A stretch of DNA of 64,000 bases from positions 62,001 through 126,000 of the forward strand of contig JADGRA010000014.1 in the NCBI GenBank assembly GCA_017881265.1, written 5' to 3'. Of the stretch, positions 1-9,173 are shown piece by piece; within the stretch, counting starts at the first letter, position 1; every line of letters starts with the position of its first letter. The DNA is from Myxococcaceae bacterium (GTDB taxonomy: Bacteria > Myxococcota > Myxococcia > Myxococcales > Myxococcaceae). A program made the position numbers and the translations under genes. Under the pieces are notes generated by a model. It searched no databases, was not told the origin of the DNA, and saw nothing but the letters and a program-made list of their open reading frames with translations.

Positions 1-79
1 GCCCTTTGCTGGTGGCTGACTGAAGGCCTGCCCCTTTCGTCAACCCACGACTGGCCGGGCCGCAGACAGCGCGCACCCC

Positions 80-331
80 ATGACCACCCTCCGAGACATG
101 GCCCCGGGCAGCGATGCACGTGTGCAGAGCTTCTCGGCGGAACTGCCACCCGAGGTAAGCCGGCGGCTTCGGGAACTCGGCTTCGGCCAGGGGGACCTCG
201 TGCGGTGTCTTCGGGTCGCGCCGCTTGGCGGACCGCGCGTCTACGCCGTTTCCGGCGCGGCCTTCGCGCTGGAGGCGGAGCTCGCCGAGCGAGTGGTGGT
301 GCGCCTGGTGGACTCACATGACGACGGCTGA
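80..331 (+). CDS. feoA: FeoA, ferrous iron transport accessory protein
   Basis: An 83-residue cytoplasmic protein made of a single FeoA (SH3-like) domain. The middle of the protein has the family pattern of a charged RRLRELGF helix followed by a stretch ending in GGPRVYAVSGAAFAL, which corresponds to the usual 'GdPiairvrG' core. FeoA proteins help the FeoB ferrous iron permease, probably by binding it in the membrane complex. The stop codon overlaps the first 14 bases of feoB, so the two are translationally coupled. No FeoC follows. The 79 bases upstream show no Fur box that I can recognise. Family assignment is firm; the exact role of FeoA is poorly known in general. Confidence 0.9.
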   Translation: MTTLRDMAPGSDARVQSFSAELPPEVSRRLRELGFGQGDLVRCLRVAPLGGPRVYAVSGAAFALEAELAERVVVRLVDSHDDG

Positions 332-2165
332 GCGCTCCGACGTCCTCCTCGTCGGCAACCCCAACTCCGGGAAGAGTCTCCTCTTCAGCCGCCTTACTGG
401 GTTGAAGCAGAAGGTGGCCAACTACCCAGGGGTGACGGTGGAGGTCCGCTCGGGCCGGGCCGCCGGGATGACGATGGTCGACTTCCCGGGCATCTACTCC
501 CTCGAGCCGCTGACGGATGACGAGCGCGTGGCCATCGCTCAGCTCGAGGGCGCGCTGGCCAGCGCGGCAACCCATGGCATCGTCTGCGTGCTGGACGCCA
601 CCCGGCTCGAGCGAAGTCTCTACCTCCTCCTCGAGCTTCTGGTTCGCGCCCGGGCGAACTCGGTGCCCATCCTCGCAGCGGTGAACATCATCGACGAGGT
701 GGTGTCGCGGGGAGCCCGCGTCGACGTCCAAGGACTTCAACGCGCGCTCGGCTGCGACGTGCTCGCCATCTCGGCCAAGACGGGGGAGGGGCTCGACGCG
801 TTGCGCGCGGTCCTCGCCGGCTGGCACGACACGCGCCAGGCGGAAGCCGCCGGGGGGCCAGAGGCGGGTTCGCTCGAGGAGCGCAAGCGGATGGCCGCCG
901 ACCTCGCGCGCCGCTACGGACCCTCGGCCGACGTTCTGCTGCGCAGCCAGGAGCGGCTGGACCGTGTCTTCCTGTCCCCCTGGCTCGGCCTCCCGGTGTT
1001 CGTGGCCGTCATGGCGGTCCTCTTCCAGGCGATTTTCACCTGGGCGGCTCCGGTCATGGCGCTGGTACGGCGGGCCATCGAGATAAGCGGGGTCTGGGTG
1101 TCAGCCCGGTTCCCGGAGGGAGTGGTCAGCGACTTCGTGCGGGATGGGCTTTTTGCGGGCGTGGGTTCTTTCCTCGTCTTCGTGCCCCAAATCTTCATCC
1201 TCTTCGTCGTCATCGGCGTCCTGGAGGATTCGGGCTACCTCGCCCGCGCGGCCATCATTCTTCACCGGCCACTCGGCTGGTTTGGCCTGTCGGGGCGGAG
1301 CTTCCTTCCGCTTCTGTCCGGGCACGCCTGTGCCATCCCCGCGATGATGGCTGCACGCACCATCGAATCTCCGCGGCGGCGGTTGCTCACCGTGCTGGTC
1401 ATCCCCTTCATGTCCTGCTCGGCGCGCCTGCCCATCTACGCCCTCATCATCGGAGGCTTCGTCCCGGCTCGCACCGTGCTGTGGGGGGCGGTGGGGCTAC
1501 AGGGCCTGGCCTTCACGGGCGTCTATTCCCTGGGCATCGTCGCCGCACTGCTCAGCTCTGCCCTGCTGGCGCGCTGGGTGCGGGGTGGGGCCATCGCGGA
1601 CGCACCCTTCGTGGTCGAGCTTCCGCCCTACCGGGTTCCCGGCATTCGCCCAATTCTGCTCGCCGCGGCCGGGCGCTCGTACGCCTTCGTCCAGCGAGCC
1701 GCACCGGTCATCTTCTGGGTCGTCGTCGCGGTGTGGGTGCTGGGCTACTTCCCGAAAGGCGCCGGGCACCTCGACCAGTCGTGGCTGGCCTTCAGTGGAC
1801 GGTGGGTCGAGCCCGTCTTTCGGCCGATGGGCGCGGACTGGAAGAGCGCGGTGGCCATCCTCACCTCGTTTGTTGCTCGCGAGGTCTTCGTTGGCACTCT
1901 CGGGACGCTGAACGGTCTCGAAGACGCGGGCCAGCACCTGTCGGCCCTCTCCTCGCAGCTTCACGCAAGCGGCATGACTGCCGCCGCCGCCCTCGCCCTG
2001 CTCGTCTTCTACGCACTGTCGCTGCAGTGCGCGTCCACGCTGGCAGTCATGCGCAAGGAAACCGGCAGCACCCGCATTCCTGTCCTCGCCTTCTCGGCGA
2101 TGACGCTGCTCGCGTACACCGCGGCCGTGGCCACCTACCAGGTGGCGCGCGCGCTCACCGCCTGA
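318..2165 (+). CDS. feoB: FeoB, ferrous iron transporter with G domain
   Basis: A 615-residue inner-membrane Fe(II) permease. The N-terminal GTPase domain has the P-loop GNPNSGKS, the switch region around YPGVTVE, the G3 motif DFPG, an N-x-x-D G4 (NIID) and SAKTGEGL as G5. The rest is hydrophobic with the FeoB core signatures GHACAIPAMM, SCSARLPIY and, near the end, LQCASTLAVMRKETGS, including the conserved cysteines. An in-frame extension upstream to 225 would overlap feoA heavily. The ATG at 318 starts directly before the G1 strand and overlaps the feoA stop, so it is preferred. It is shorter than the 770-residue enteric proteins but normal for compact FeoB. It converges on the molybdoenzyme gene 44 bases downstream. 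Confidence 0.95.
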   Translation: MTTAERSDVLLVGNPNSGKSLLFSRLTGLKQKVANYPGVTVEVRSGRAAGMTMVDFPGIYSLEPLTDDERVAIAQLEGALASAATHGIVCVLDATRLERSLYLLLELLVRARANSVPILAAVNIIDEVVSRGARVDVQGLQRALGCDVLAISAKTGEGLDALRAVLAGWHDTRQAEAAGGPEAGSLEERKRMAADLARRYGPSADVLLRSQERLDRVFLSPWLGLPVFVAVMAVLFQAIFTWAAPVMALVRRAIEISGVWVSARFPEGVVSDFVRDGLFAGVGSFLVFVPQIFILFVVIGVLEDSGYLARAAIILHRPLGWFGLSGRSFLPLLSGHACAIPAMMAARTIESPRRRLLTVLVIPFMSCSARLPIYALIIGGFVPARTVLWGAVGLQGLAFTGVYSLGIVAALLSSALLARWVRGGAIADAPFVVELPPYRVPGIRPILLAAAGRSYAFVQRAAPVIFWVVVAVWVLGYFPKGAGHLDQSWLAFSGRWVEPVFRPMGADWKSAVAILTSFVAREVFVGTLGTLNGLEDAGQHLSALSSQLHASGMTAAAALALLVFYALSLQCASTLAVMRKETGSTRIPVLAFSAMTLLAYTAAVATYQVARALTA

Positions 2166-2209
2166 CGCGGCACCAGCCCAGCGGCAGTCTCCTCCTGGGG
2201 TAGCGGCAC

Positions 2210-4369
2210 TCAGGCCGTGCGAACTGCCTCGATGCGACAGACGCCGGACCTGAAGGCAGGGAAGCCCGAGATGGGGTCTCGCCGGTTCGGGTCATGCAGG
2301 AGGTTGACGTTGGCCGTCTCCCAGCCAGCCGGTGCAACCGCCGCGTCGGGATGGACGTCCGCGGTGACGCGGAGCCGCATCTCGACCCGTCCATGGGGGG
2401 AGACAATCGCCACCCACTGGCCGTCGGTCAGGCCGGCGGCCCGGGCCCGCTCCGTGTGCAGCAGCACCTCCGGCTCCCGCATCTTCCCGCGGACGCTCGG
2501 CACCTGATGGAACTGGGAGTTGATGAAAGCCCGCGTCCGGGGACCGGTCACCAGCACCAGGGGGAAGTCGGCGTCCGGCTGCTCCGTCGGCGGGCTCCAC
2601 TTCGGGACGGCCTCGAAGCCGTAGCGGCGAAGGAGGTTGGAGGCGAGTTCCAGCTTGCCGGAGACTGTCCCAAAGGCGGGCGGGGGGGCTTTCTGCTGGG
2701 GTGGATTCGGGCGGGGCTGGTGCTCGGGGTCGACCCGGTACGGCCGCCGCGGAGCCTGCATCGCCTCCTGAAACGAATTCCAAGGAAAGTAGCGACCAAG
2801 CCCCAAGGCGCGTGAAAGCTCGAAGACAATCTTCCAGTCCGGCCACGCCTGGTGTTGGGGAGCCACCATGCTGCCGTTGGCGACTTCCTCGTCACTGGCG
2901 TCCACGGTGGGGGCCTCGGCAAAGGTGCAGGCGGGCAGGACGAAGTCCGAGACTTCGGCGGTGGCAGTGAGAAACGGGTCGACGGTGACGAGGAGGCGGA
3001 GGCGGGCCGCTGCCTGTCGCAGTCGCTCGGAGCCCGGAGCCGTCACCAAGGTGTTGGCGGCCACCACCAGGAGCGCTCGCACCGGGTAGGGGTCGTCCTG
3101 GAGGACGGCGTCCGCCAGCAAGGCGCCGTGGGCCTCCCGGTTGAAGGTCTCGAAGAGGGGGTACCTCGAATGCCCGAGGGGCCTAGCTCGAACCGGGGGC
3201 GGCACCGGTTCGGCGGTCGCCGGGCGCACCAGCGCTGGAAGCGGTTCGTTGTAGAAGTTTGGCCCCACCGGGGTGAGCAGCTCATTCACCTCCGGCTGCC
3301 CAGCCCGGCGGCACAGGGCCTCGAGGACGGCCACCGCGCGCACCGTCTGCACGCCGTTCTCATGGTGCTCGATGCCCAGCCCCTCCCACACCGAGGTGGG
3401 GACTTCGCGGGCCAACAAACGCGCGACGCGGACGATTTGGTCCCGGGGAACCGTGGTGAGCTCTGCCGCCGCCTCGGGTGGGTACTGCGCCGCCAGCGCC
3501 TGCAGCTCGTCGAAGCCCACGGTCTGTGCCTCGATGAAGGCCGGGTCGTACAGGCGCTCGGCGAGGATGACGTGCATCATCGCCAGCGCAAGGGCGCCGT
3601 CGGTGCCCGGTCGAACCAAGAGGTGCTCCGAAGCGATGGCGGCAAGCTCGGTGCGCACCGGGTCGACCACCACCAGCTTTCCGGTTTTGGCCTTGTCGGC
3701 GACGAGGTGGGTGACGATGGGGAGGGCGTGGGTGGGATTGGCTCCCCACAGGACGAGCGTTCGCACCCGGTGAAAGTTGGGCGAGTACTTGCTGCCCAGC
3801 GTGAGCGCCTTGCCCATCCTTCCCGCCGTCTCGCAGAAGCTCCCGACGGTGGCGAGGTTGGGCGTCCCGAAAGCCTGGCAGAACCGGTGCAGGAGTCCCA
3901 CCAGCGGGTGTCGCACGAGGGGCCAGCCCGTCTGCACCACGAAGGCCTCCGGTCCAAACTCGGCCTTCACCCGTTGCAGGCGCTCGGCGATGCGCGCGAG
4001 CGCTTCGTTCCAGCCGACTTCCCGGAGCGTGTCCCCCTCGCGTGCAAGCGGCATCCGTACGCGCCGCTCGGAGTGCACGAGCTCCGGCATGGCGTGCCCG
4101 TGAAGACAGAGGAAGCCCTTGGTTTTGGACGCGACGTCTCCTTCCACCCGCACCAGCCGGTCCCCTTGGGTGGTGGCCGTCACACCGCAGTGGATGAGGC
4201 AGAAGCGGCATACCCCATGGGTACGCCGGCCCTCCCGGCGGTTCTTCCCCGCCCACCCGAGGCCGAGGACCGCAGCGCCCACTCCCGCCAATGGCACCGC
4301 TTTGAGGAGGTCTCGCCGACGGACGCCCAGCCGCTGAAGGAAGCGCACCGGCTCCCGTGCGTCACTCAT
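2210..4369 (-). CDS. Molybdopterin oxidoreductase, Tat-exported catalytic subunit
   Basis: A 719-residue member of the DMSO reductase superfamily. A twin-arginine signal (RRDLLK at residues 18-23, then a hydrophobic stretch to about 41) points to export as a folded protein. A [4Fe-4S] motif follows with Cys54, Cys57, Cys61 and Cys88. The likely molybdenum ligand is Cys179 in GSFCETAGR, which resembles the polysulfide/thiosulfate reductase branch more than NapA. The C-terminal molydopterin-dinucleotide-binding domain begins near FPLVLVTGPRTR. The ATG overlaps the stop of the ferredoxin-like gene (ATGA), so this is the last gene of a three-gene operon. The substrate cannot be told from sequence: candidates include sulfur compounds, arsenate or nitrate. 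Confidence 0.88.
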   Translation of the reverse strand: MSDAREPVRFLQRLGVRRRDLLKAVPLAGVGAAVLGLGWAGKNRREGRRTHGVCRFCLIHCGVTATTQGDRLVRVEGDVASKTKGFLCLHGHAMPELVHSERRVRMPLAREGDTLREVGWNEALARIAERLQRVKAEFGPEAFVVQTGWPLVRHPLVGLLHRFCQAFGTPNLATVGSFCETAGRMGKALTLGSKYSPNFHRVRTLVLWGANPTHALPIVTHLVADKAKTGKLVVVDPVRTELAAIASEHLLVRPGTDGALALAMMHVILAERLYDPAFIEAQTVGFDELQALAAQYPPEAAAELTTVPRDQIVRVARLLAREVPTSVWEGLGIEHHENGVQTVRAVAVLEALCRRAGQPEVNELLTPVGPNFYNEPLPALVRPATAEPVPPPVRARPLGHSRYPLFETFNREAHGALLADAVLQDDPYPVRALLVVAANTLVTAPGSERLRQAAARLRLLVTVDPFLTATAEVSDFVLPACTFAEAPTVDASDEEVANGSMVAPQHQAWPDWKIVFELSRALGLGRYFPWNSFQEAMQAPRRPYRVDPEHQPRPNPPQQKAPPPAFGTVSGKLELASNLLRRYGFEAVPKWSPPTEQPDADFPLVLVTGPRTRAFINSQFHQVPSVRGKMREPEVLLHTERARAAGLTDGQWVAIVSPHGRVEMRLRVTADVHPDAAVAPAGWETANVNLLHDPNRRDPISGFPAFRSGVCRIEAVRTA

Positions 4370-4947
4370 CCTCGCGCCTCGGCCACTTCCGCTGGCGAGC
4401 GAATGCGGATGGCATTGGCCTCGTCCGGGCAGGCTTCCTCGCACAACCCGCAGCCGACACACGCCTCCGGATGAAAGAGGGGCGCCAACCGGGGGCCCAC
4501 CAGCTCGACGGCCGTCCCCGCGTACGGGCAGACGTAGTAGCAGAGGCGGCACAGCCCGCGGCCGCTCCAGGGTAAGCAGGCGTCGCGCTTGAGCAGCGGG
4601 ACGCCCATGCGCACCGAGCTGGCGATGGCGGCGGGCTGCGCGGCAACCGGGGCGAGGGCGTCCGTCGGGCACACCAGGGTGCACTTCATGCACAAGACGC
4701 AGGCGGTCTGACGTGCGGCGATGAAAGGGTGGACGGCGTCCAAGGAAAGCGCCGACGGGAAGCGAATGGCCTTGGGGGGGCAGACCTCCGCGCAGCGAAA
4801 GCAGCCGATGCACGCCTCCTCGAACTGCCCCGGGGGCAGCGCGCCTGGCGGGCGGACGCCGGTGCCTGAGGCGTGGACGCGACGGGGTAGCAGTGTCGCC
4901 GCGGCCGCCGCGGCAAGCGCTGCCAGAAGAGCGCGCCGGTCCGTCAC
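4366..4947 (-). CDS. NapG/DmsB-like polyferredoxin with export signal
   Basis: A 193-residue electron-transfer protein with four cysteine clusters: CIGCFRCAEVCP, CVLCMKCTLVCP, a CX8CX2CX3CP cluster beginning CLPWSGRGLC, and CVGCGLCEEACP. This arrangement is that of NapG-type periplasmic ferredoxins and should hold up to four [4Fe-4S] centres. The N-terminus (DRRALL followed by an alanine-rich hydrophobic run to about residue 25) looks like a Tat signal. The GTG start at 4947 overlaps the stop of the NapH-like gene (GTGA). Its stop overlaps the oxidoreductase start. It probably passes electrons from the membrane NapH-like protein to the molybdoenzyme. The start rests on the overlap and the signal peptide. 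Confidence 0.85.
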   Translation of the reverse strand: MTDRRALLAALAAAAAATLLPRRVHASGTGVRPPGALPPGQFEEACIGCFRCAEVCPPKAIRFPSALSLDAVHPFIAARQTACVLCMKCTLVCPTDALAPVAAQPAAIASSVRMGVPLLKRDACLPWSGRGLCRLCYYVCPYAGTAVELVGPRLAPLFHPEACVGCGLCEEACPDEANAIRIRSPAEVAEARG

Positions 4948-5921
4948 GTCTTCTCCACGGCCGGTGCGCGCACGCCCAAAGCCAGGGCACCCGTCGGGCA
5001 GGCGGAGACACATTTGCCGCACCGCTCGCAGCCCGCGTCGAGGCGGTCGCTCATCGGCTTCTGCCCCAGGTTGCAAACGACGTCGCAAACGGTGCAGTCG
5101 GTACACCGCGACGCATCGCGCTTCACGCGAATGGGCGACGCCGTGGAAAGCAGGCTGAAGAGCGCACCGCCGGGGCAAAGCGAGCGGCAGAAGCCGGCCC
5201 GCGAGACGAAGCTATCCACGGCAAACGCCGCCCCGAGGACGAGTGCGCCGGCCCCGAAGCTGCCAAAGAAAATGGCACGGAACGCCTCCCGTCCAATGAT
5301 GGACGGCGGATAGACGAGGGGCGCGACCTGGGTGCCCAGCACTGCGGTAGCGCCGAGGACGGCGACCAGCACGACCAGGCTTGTCCGCCGCGGCAACCGG
5401 ACGTCCAGCGGTTTGAATCCGAAGCGGCCGAGGACCCAGCGCAGGGCGTTGCTGGCCGCAAGCAGTGGAACGTACGGGCACACCCACCCGCAGAAGAAGC
5501 GACCAAGTACGGCGACCAGGACGAGCGCAGGGAGCGCGACTAACAACAGTGAGCCCCGGAGCCCGTGGGTGATGGCCACGCCTAGCGTCAGAAGAGGGTC
5601 CAGGAGCTCTAGCCCGAAGAGCGACACCGCGGCGGGCGCCCCAACCGCTGGAGGCGGGACTGGCGGGAGTCCCAGCGCGGCTGCGAGCCAGGACCAGCCA
5701 CCGCCGGCGGAAAGGCCGCCGCTGGCAGCCCCGGCCACGCGCAGCTGCCAAAGGGGCAGCCCGACGACGACCAGCAGACTCAGCGCCAGCGAGGCGCGAC
5801 GCACCCACTGAAACCACCGCGCGCGCCGAAGCACGATGTCGACGGGCTGCAGGCGAGCACGGGCCGACCCGGCAGCAGCAGACCGGGTGCCACGGCGTGG
5901 TGTGGACTGCACTTCGGACAT
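4944..5921 (-). CDS. NapH-like membrane iron-sulfur protein
   Basis: A 325-residue membrane protein with about four transmembrane segments, the family motifs FFCGWVCPY and FCRSLCPGGALF, and a C-terminal cytoplasmic module with two ferredoxin clusters, CTDCTVCDVVC and CERCGKCVSACP. NapH-type proteins take electrons from quinol and hand them to a NapG-type ferredoxin. It is the first gene of the operon; the ATG at 5921 (MSEVQSTP) leaves a short arginine-rich N-terminal tail before the first helix. Longer in-frame starts toward 6395 would run through a low-complexity stretch without a domain, so I rejected them. No NapA-type cytochromes (NapB, NapC) lie nearby. Confidence 0.85.
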   Translation of the reverse strand: MSEVQSTPRRGTRSAAAGSARARLQPVDIVLRRARWFQWVRRASLALSLLVVVGLPLWQLRVAGAASGGLSAGGGWSWLAAALGLPPVPPPAVGAPAAVSLFGLELLDPLLTLGVAITHGLRGSLLLVALPALVLVAVLGRFFCGWVCPYVPLLAASNALRWVLGRFGFKPLDVRLPRRTSLVVLVAVLGATAVLGTQVAPLVYPPSIIGREAFRAIFFGSFGAGALVLGAAFAVDSFVSRAGFCRSLCPGGALFSLLSTASPIRVKRDASRCTDCTVCDVVCNLGQKPMSDRLDAGCERCGKCVSACPTGALALGVRAPAVEKT

Positions 5922-6399
5922 GCGCGCAGTTCGAGTCTCGAGGGCCCCAGCGTCTTCGGGCCCGCGGCAGAAAGCTGCCTTGCAGTCTATCGCCACCGCC
6001 GCGCGTCGCTGCACCACCGGCCGGACCGCGCAGAGCGTGCACACGCACGAGTTGCGCGCTGCAAACCTTGCGAGGCCGGACAGGCGGCGACAGGGCGCTC
6101 CCGGTGGGCAACGCGCATACAAGCTCCTACTGGGGAGAGCCGGGTCTTGGGGGACTGCAGCGCGGACGTCCCGCACCTTCTCAGGACAGCAGCGCCCACC
6201 CCGTGCCCCGGCAGCGCCCTCGCAAGGACAGACGGTTGTGGGGAGGGTGCGGCCGCACGAAGTGGGCGCGCGCGCGTGCCCTGGCCGAATCTGCAGGAGG
6301 CGCTTGGCAGGGGGAACGCGTGTCCGGTGGGGTATAGAGCGCGCGCCATTCTCGGGATGGCCCAAGGGGAGGTACCATTCCGGATGAAAGGGCACGTCA
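5922..6399. other. Intergenic region between divergent operons
   Basis: This 478-base gap separates the divergently transcribed NapH-like gene and the hybrid kinase, so it must hold both promoters. It is GC-rich. I find no convincing -35/-10 pair, no tRNA fold and no conserved protein in any frame. Possible readings run through both strands, but their composition is arginine- and proline-rich, typical of spurious frames. Confidence 0.5.
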
Positions 6400-8532
6400 A
6401 TGAAGCTCCAGGGCGTCGGGTCGTCGCGAAGCGCCGGTGAGGCGGCGCCAGCCGACGCCGCGCGGCTCTTGAATGCCTTCCTGTGGATTATCCTCGTTGG
6501 CTTCGTCGTCTACCTGGCGGTCGAAACGTGGGTAGACCCACCCGCCTTTCGGCGCTACCTGCTGCAGGCCGGTGTGGCGCTCGGCATCATCGGGGCGCTG
6601 ATGGTTGCCGTGCGCCGTGGGGCCGTGCGGTCGGCTGGTATCACCTGCGTCGTATTTGCGTGGGCCTTCTACACGGCCAACGCGTACACGGGCGGGGGCA
6701 TTCGGGGGTCGGCCTCCATCGGTTATCTCGTCAACGTCCTCGCCGCGGGCCTTCTGGTCGGCCGGGTGGCCTCTGGTCTGACCGCGGCGGCGTCCATCCT
6801 GGCGGGGTTGTGGCTGGTCCTGATGGAAGCCCACGGGACACTTCCACCCTCGGCGGTGGCCAACTCACCCTTGGACTTCTGGGCCAACTTCTCGCTCTTC
6901 TGTGCGGCCACGGTCGCGCTGCAGGTGCTGGCCGGGCGCATCCTCCGGGCTTCCGAGGAGCGCTATCGCCTGCTGGTGGAGCGGGCGCGGGATGCCATCT
7001 TCACCCTCACGCCGGAGGGCGCGTTCGCTTCGGTAAATCCCGCGTTCGAGAGCATCACCGGATGGCGGACCGAGGATTCGATTGGCAAGCCGTTTGCCGA
7101 CGTCCTGGCCACGCCCGAGGACCGGCGGACGTGGGCGGCATTTCTCGCTGCGCCCGAAGCGCAGCAGAGACATTCCTTCGAACTGAGCGTCTGTAGACCG
7201 GACGGTGCGACGGTGGCCCTCGACGTCAACTTCGCCGTGTCGCGAGACTCGTCGGCCGCAACGCTAGGCATCGCTCGCGACGTCACTGGGCGCAAGGAGG
7301 AGGAGCAGAAGCGCGCGCGCCTCGAAGCGCAGCTGCGGCAGTCCCAGAAGATGGAAGCCATCGGGACGTTGGCCGGGGGCATTGCGCATGACTTCAACAA
7401 CGTCCTCACGGCAATCATCGGTCATGCGCAGTTGTTGCAGGACGATGTTGCGAAAGGCAGCAAGGCGCACGAGAGCTCGACGGAGATTCTGCGGGCAGGC
7501 GCGCGAGCCCGCGACGTGGTCCGCCAGCTGCTGACCTTCGCGCGAAGCAACGGTCACGAGCGCCAGGTGGCCCGGCTGCAGTCTGTCGTCCGCGAGGCCT
7601 TTCAACTCATGCGCGCTTCGGTCCCCACCTCCATCGAGATGGACATGAAAGTGGATGCGGCGGCGTCGGCGGTGCTGGCCGATCCCACGCAGATGCATCA
7701 AGTCATTGTGAACCTGGTCGCGAATGCGGCCGGTGCGATGCGGGAACGGGGCGGTCGCCTCAATGTGCTGCTCGAGTCCCTGGTGGTCAGCGAGACGCCT
7801 TCGGGTGCCTCTCCGCTGCTTCCGCCGGGGCGCTACGTCCGGCTGTCAGTCTCGGACACGGGCCACGGCATGGAGGCGCCTGTCCTGGAGCGCATCTTCG
7901 AACCCTTCTTCACGACGAAGCCCGAGGGCGAGGGCACGGGGCTCGGCCTGGCGGTCGTCCACAGCATCATCCAGGACCACGAGGGCGTCATCACCGTGAA
8001 GAGCCAGCCCGGAGCTGGCACCACCGTCGACATCTTCCTCCGGGCCCTGGAGGGGGAGCACGCCCCGGCCTCCCCCCGCCTGGACGACGTGGTGTCCCGC
8101 GGACGCGGGGAACGCCTTCTCATCATCGACGACGAACCCGCCATCGGGCGCGTGCTGGCGCAACATTTGGAGCGACTGGGGTACCAGGTGACGACGTCGA
8201 CGGACCCGGAGGAAGCGCTCGAGGTCCTTACCGAGGACCCGACGGACTTCGACCTGGCCATCACCGACTTGCAGATGCCCCGCATGGATGGCGTTCAACT
8301 GGCGGCCCGCCTGGCGGCGGTGCGTCCCAGCCTGCCGGTCGTCCTCATCACCGGCAACCGGATGAGCGTCCCGGCCAGCGTCATGCGCGCCGCGGGTGTC
8401 CGGGCGGTGGTGGACAAGCCCTTCCAGATTCGGGAGCTCAGCCGAGCGGTGCGAGCAGCGCTGGACGGCAACCCTCCGGAGGCGAGCCCACCCGAAGTGC
8501 TTGCGGCAAGCCGCACGCTGCCGAAGCACTAG
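6400..8532 (+). CDS. Membrane hybrid histidine kinase/response regulator
   Basis: A 710-residue hybrid sensor kinase. Residues about 20-180 form a hydrophobic sensor of five or six helices. A PAS domain follows at about 185-300 (YRLLVERARDAIF onward). The HisKA helix has GGIAHDFNN with the phosphoacceptor His330. The ATPase domain has an N-box (NLVANAAGAM), DTGHGM, FEPFFTTK and GTGLGLAV. The C-terminal receiver begins at LLIIDDEPAIGR, with the phosphoacceptor Asp623 in ITDLQMPRMDG and a conserved lysine in VVDKPF. All catalytic residues are present, so it should be active. It is divergent from the molybdoenzyme operon; whether it regulates that operon is only a guess from position. Confidence 0.92.
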   Translation: MKLQGVGSSRSAGEAAPADAARLLNAFLWIILVGFVVYLAVETWVDPPAFRRYLLQAGVALGIIGALMVAVRRGAVRSAGITCVVFAWAFYTANAYTGGGIRGSASIGYLVNVLAAGLLVGRVASGLTAAASILAGLWLVLMEAHGTLPPSAVANSPLDFWANFSLFCAATVALQVLAGRILRASEERYRLLVERARDAIFTLTPEGAFASVNPAFESITGWRTEDSIGKPFADVLATPEDRRTWAAFLAAPEAQQRHSFELSVCRPDGATVALDVNFAVSRDSSAATLGIARDVTGRKEEEQKRARLEAQLRQSQKMEAIGTLAGGIAHDFNNVLTAIIGHAQLLQDDVAKGSKAHESSTEILRAGARARDVVRQLLTFARSNGHERQVARLQSVVREAFQLMRASVPTSIEMDMKVDAAASAVLADPTQMHQVIVNLVANAAGAMRERGGRLNVLLESLVVSETPSGASPLLPPGRYVRLSVSDTGHGMEAPVLERIFEPFFTTKPEGEGTGLGLAVVHSIIQDHEGVITVKSQPGAGTTVDIFLRALEGEHAPASPRLDDVVSRGRGERLLIIDDEPAIGRVLAQHLERLGYQVTTSTDPEEALEVLTEDPTDFDLAITDLQMPRMDGVQLAARLAAVRPSLPVVLITGNRMSVPASVMRAAGVRAVVDKPFQIRELSRAVRAALDGNPPEASPPEVLAASRTLPKH

Positions 8533-8633
8533 GAGCGCCTTCGGCCGCGGGCGGCTCCACGGCTCCGGCGAGCCACGCCCTGGGGCTCTGCGTGCGCCAG
8601 CCACGCGTCGCCCGGGCCGAACGCGCCCGCGTG

Positions 8634-9119
8634 CTACCAGCGGGAGGACTCGTCGTCGGGAATGCCCATCGTCCACGGCACCCGTGCGGCTGGGATTTCC
8701 AAGCGCTGCCACCGTGGGTCATCCAGGTGAAGGCTCCGGATGCGACGGAGCCAGTGAAATGTACGGGCCAAGAGATGACTCTCGACGTCGACGTCGAAGC
8801 GCCTGGCCAGCTCGCGCGCGACTTCGAGCGCACGTGCTTCGAGCGACGCCACGTAGCGGATGAGCGTGTCCTCGTTGACGAAAGGCCGCCGCCACCGCGG
8901 CAGCGTCTCGTCGGTGGGGTTCACCGTGCCCGCCCAGGCAACGAGCGCCGCGGTGCGAACACCGAGGAGGCCGGCGCCGCCGACCAGGGCCCGAACCTCC
9001 GCCTGTGTCACTTTGAAGACCACCACCTCGCAGCGAACCGCGACGGCCCATTGCTCGGCGCTCTGGTGAAGACTCGCCTCTGGGTTCCAAGAAGGTGGAA
9101 TTGGCTCTGTCATCTTCAT
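8634..9119 (-). CDS. Conserved-looking hypothetical protein
   Basis: A 161-residue soluble protein that I do not recognise. It has the codon usage of a real gene and no signal peptide or membrane segment. The central part is rich in arginine and glutamate (RYVASLEARALEVARELARRF), suggesting a helical bundle, and the C-terminus has many tryptophans. The start may be at 9119 or at the second ATG at 9113; neither has a clear ribosome-binding site. It converges on the hybrid kinase and is divergent from the response regulator at 9459. It could be a small metabolic or ligand-binding protein, but nothing in the sequence decides this. Confidence 0.6.
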   Translation of the reverse strand: MKMTEPIPPSWNPEASLHQSAEQWAVAVRCEVVVFKVTQAEVRALVGGAGLLGVRTAALVAWAGTVNPTDETLPRWRRPFVNEDTLIRYVASLEARALEVARELARRFDVDVESHLLARTFHWLRRIRSLHLDDPRWQRLEIPAARVPWTMGIPDDESSRW

Positions 9120-9153
9120 TCGGGTGAGCGTCTTGGCCGAAGCGGTGGAGGCC

Positions 9154-9173
9154 CCTCCACACTGTGGTGGAGG
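9154..9173. repeat. Inverted repeat in a 339-base promoter region
   Basis: A perfect 7-base inverted repeat, CCTCCAC and GTGGAGG, separated by ACTGTG. It lies in the 9120-9458 gap between the divergent hypothetical gene and the response regulator. It could be an operator for either gene or the foot of an RNA hairpin. The rest of the gap shows no other gene or RNA. Confidence 0.35.

Noticed and set aside
225..317. Extended start for FeoB overlapping most of feoA
   Set aside because: The extra residues have no family similarity, and ATG 318 places the P-loop at the right position and gives the usual short overlap with feoA.
2852..4474. Long plus-strand open frame opposite the molybdoenzyme gene
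   Set aside because: Its translation is histidine- and arginine-rich without domains, while the minus strand carries a full oxidoreductase with motifs. It is a shadow frame caused by high GC content.
4944..6395. Longer NapH-like protein starting near 6395
   Set aside because: The added 158 residues are low complexity and precede the first helix without a domain; MSEVQSTP at 5921 gives the normal length.
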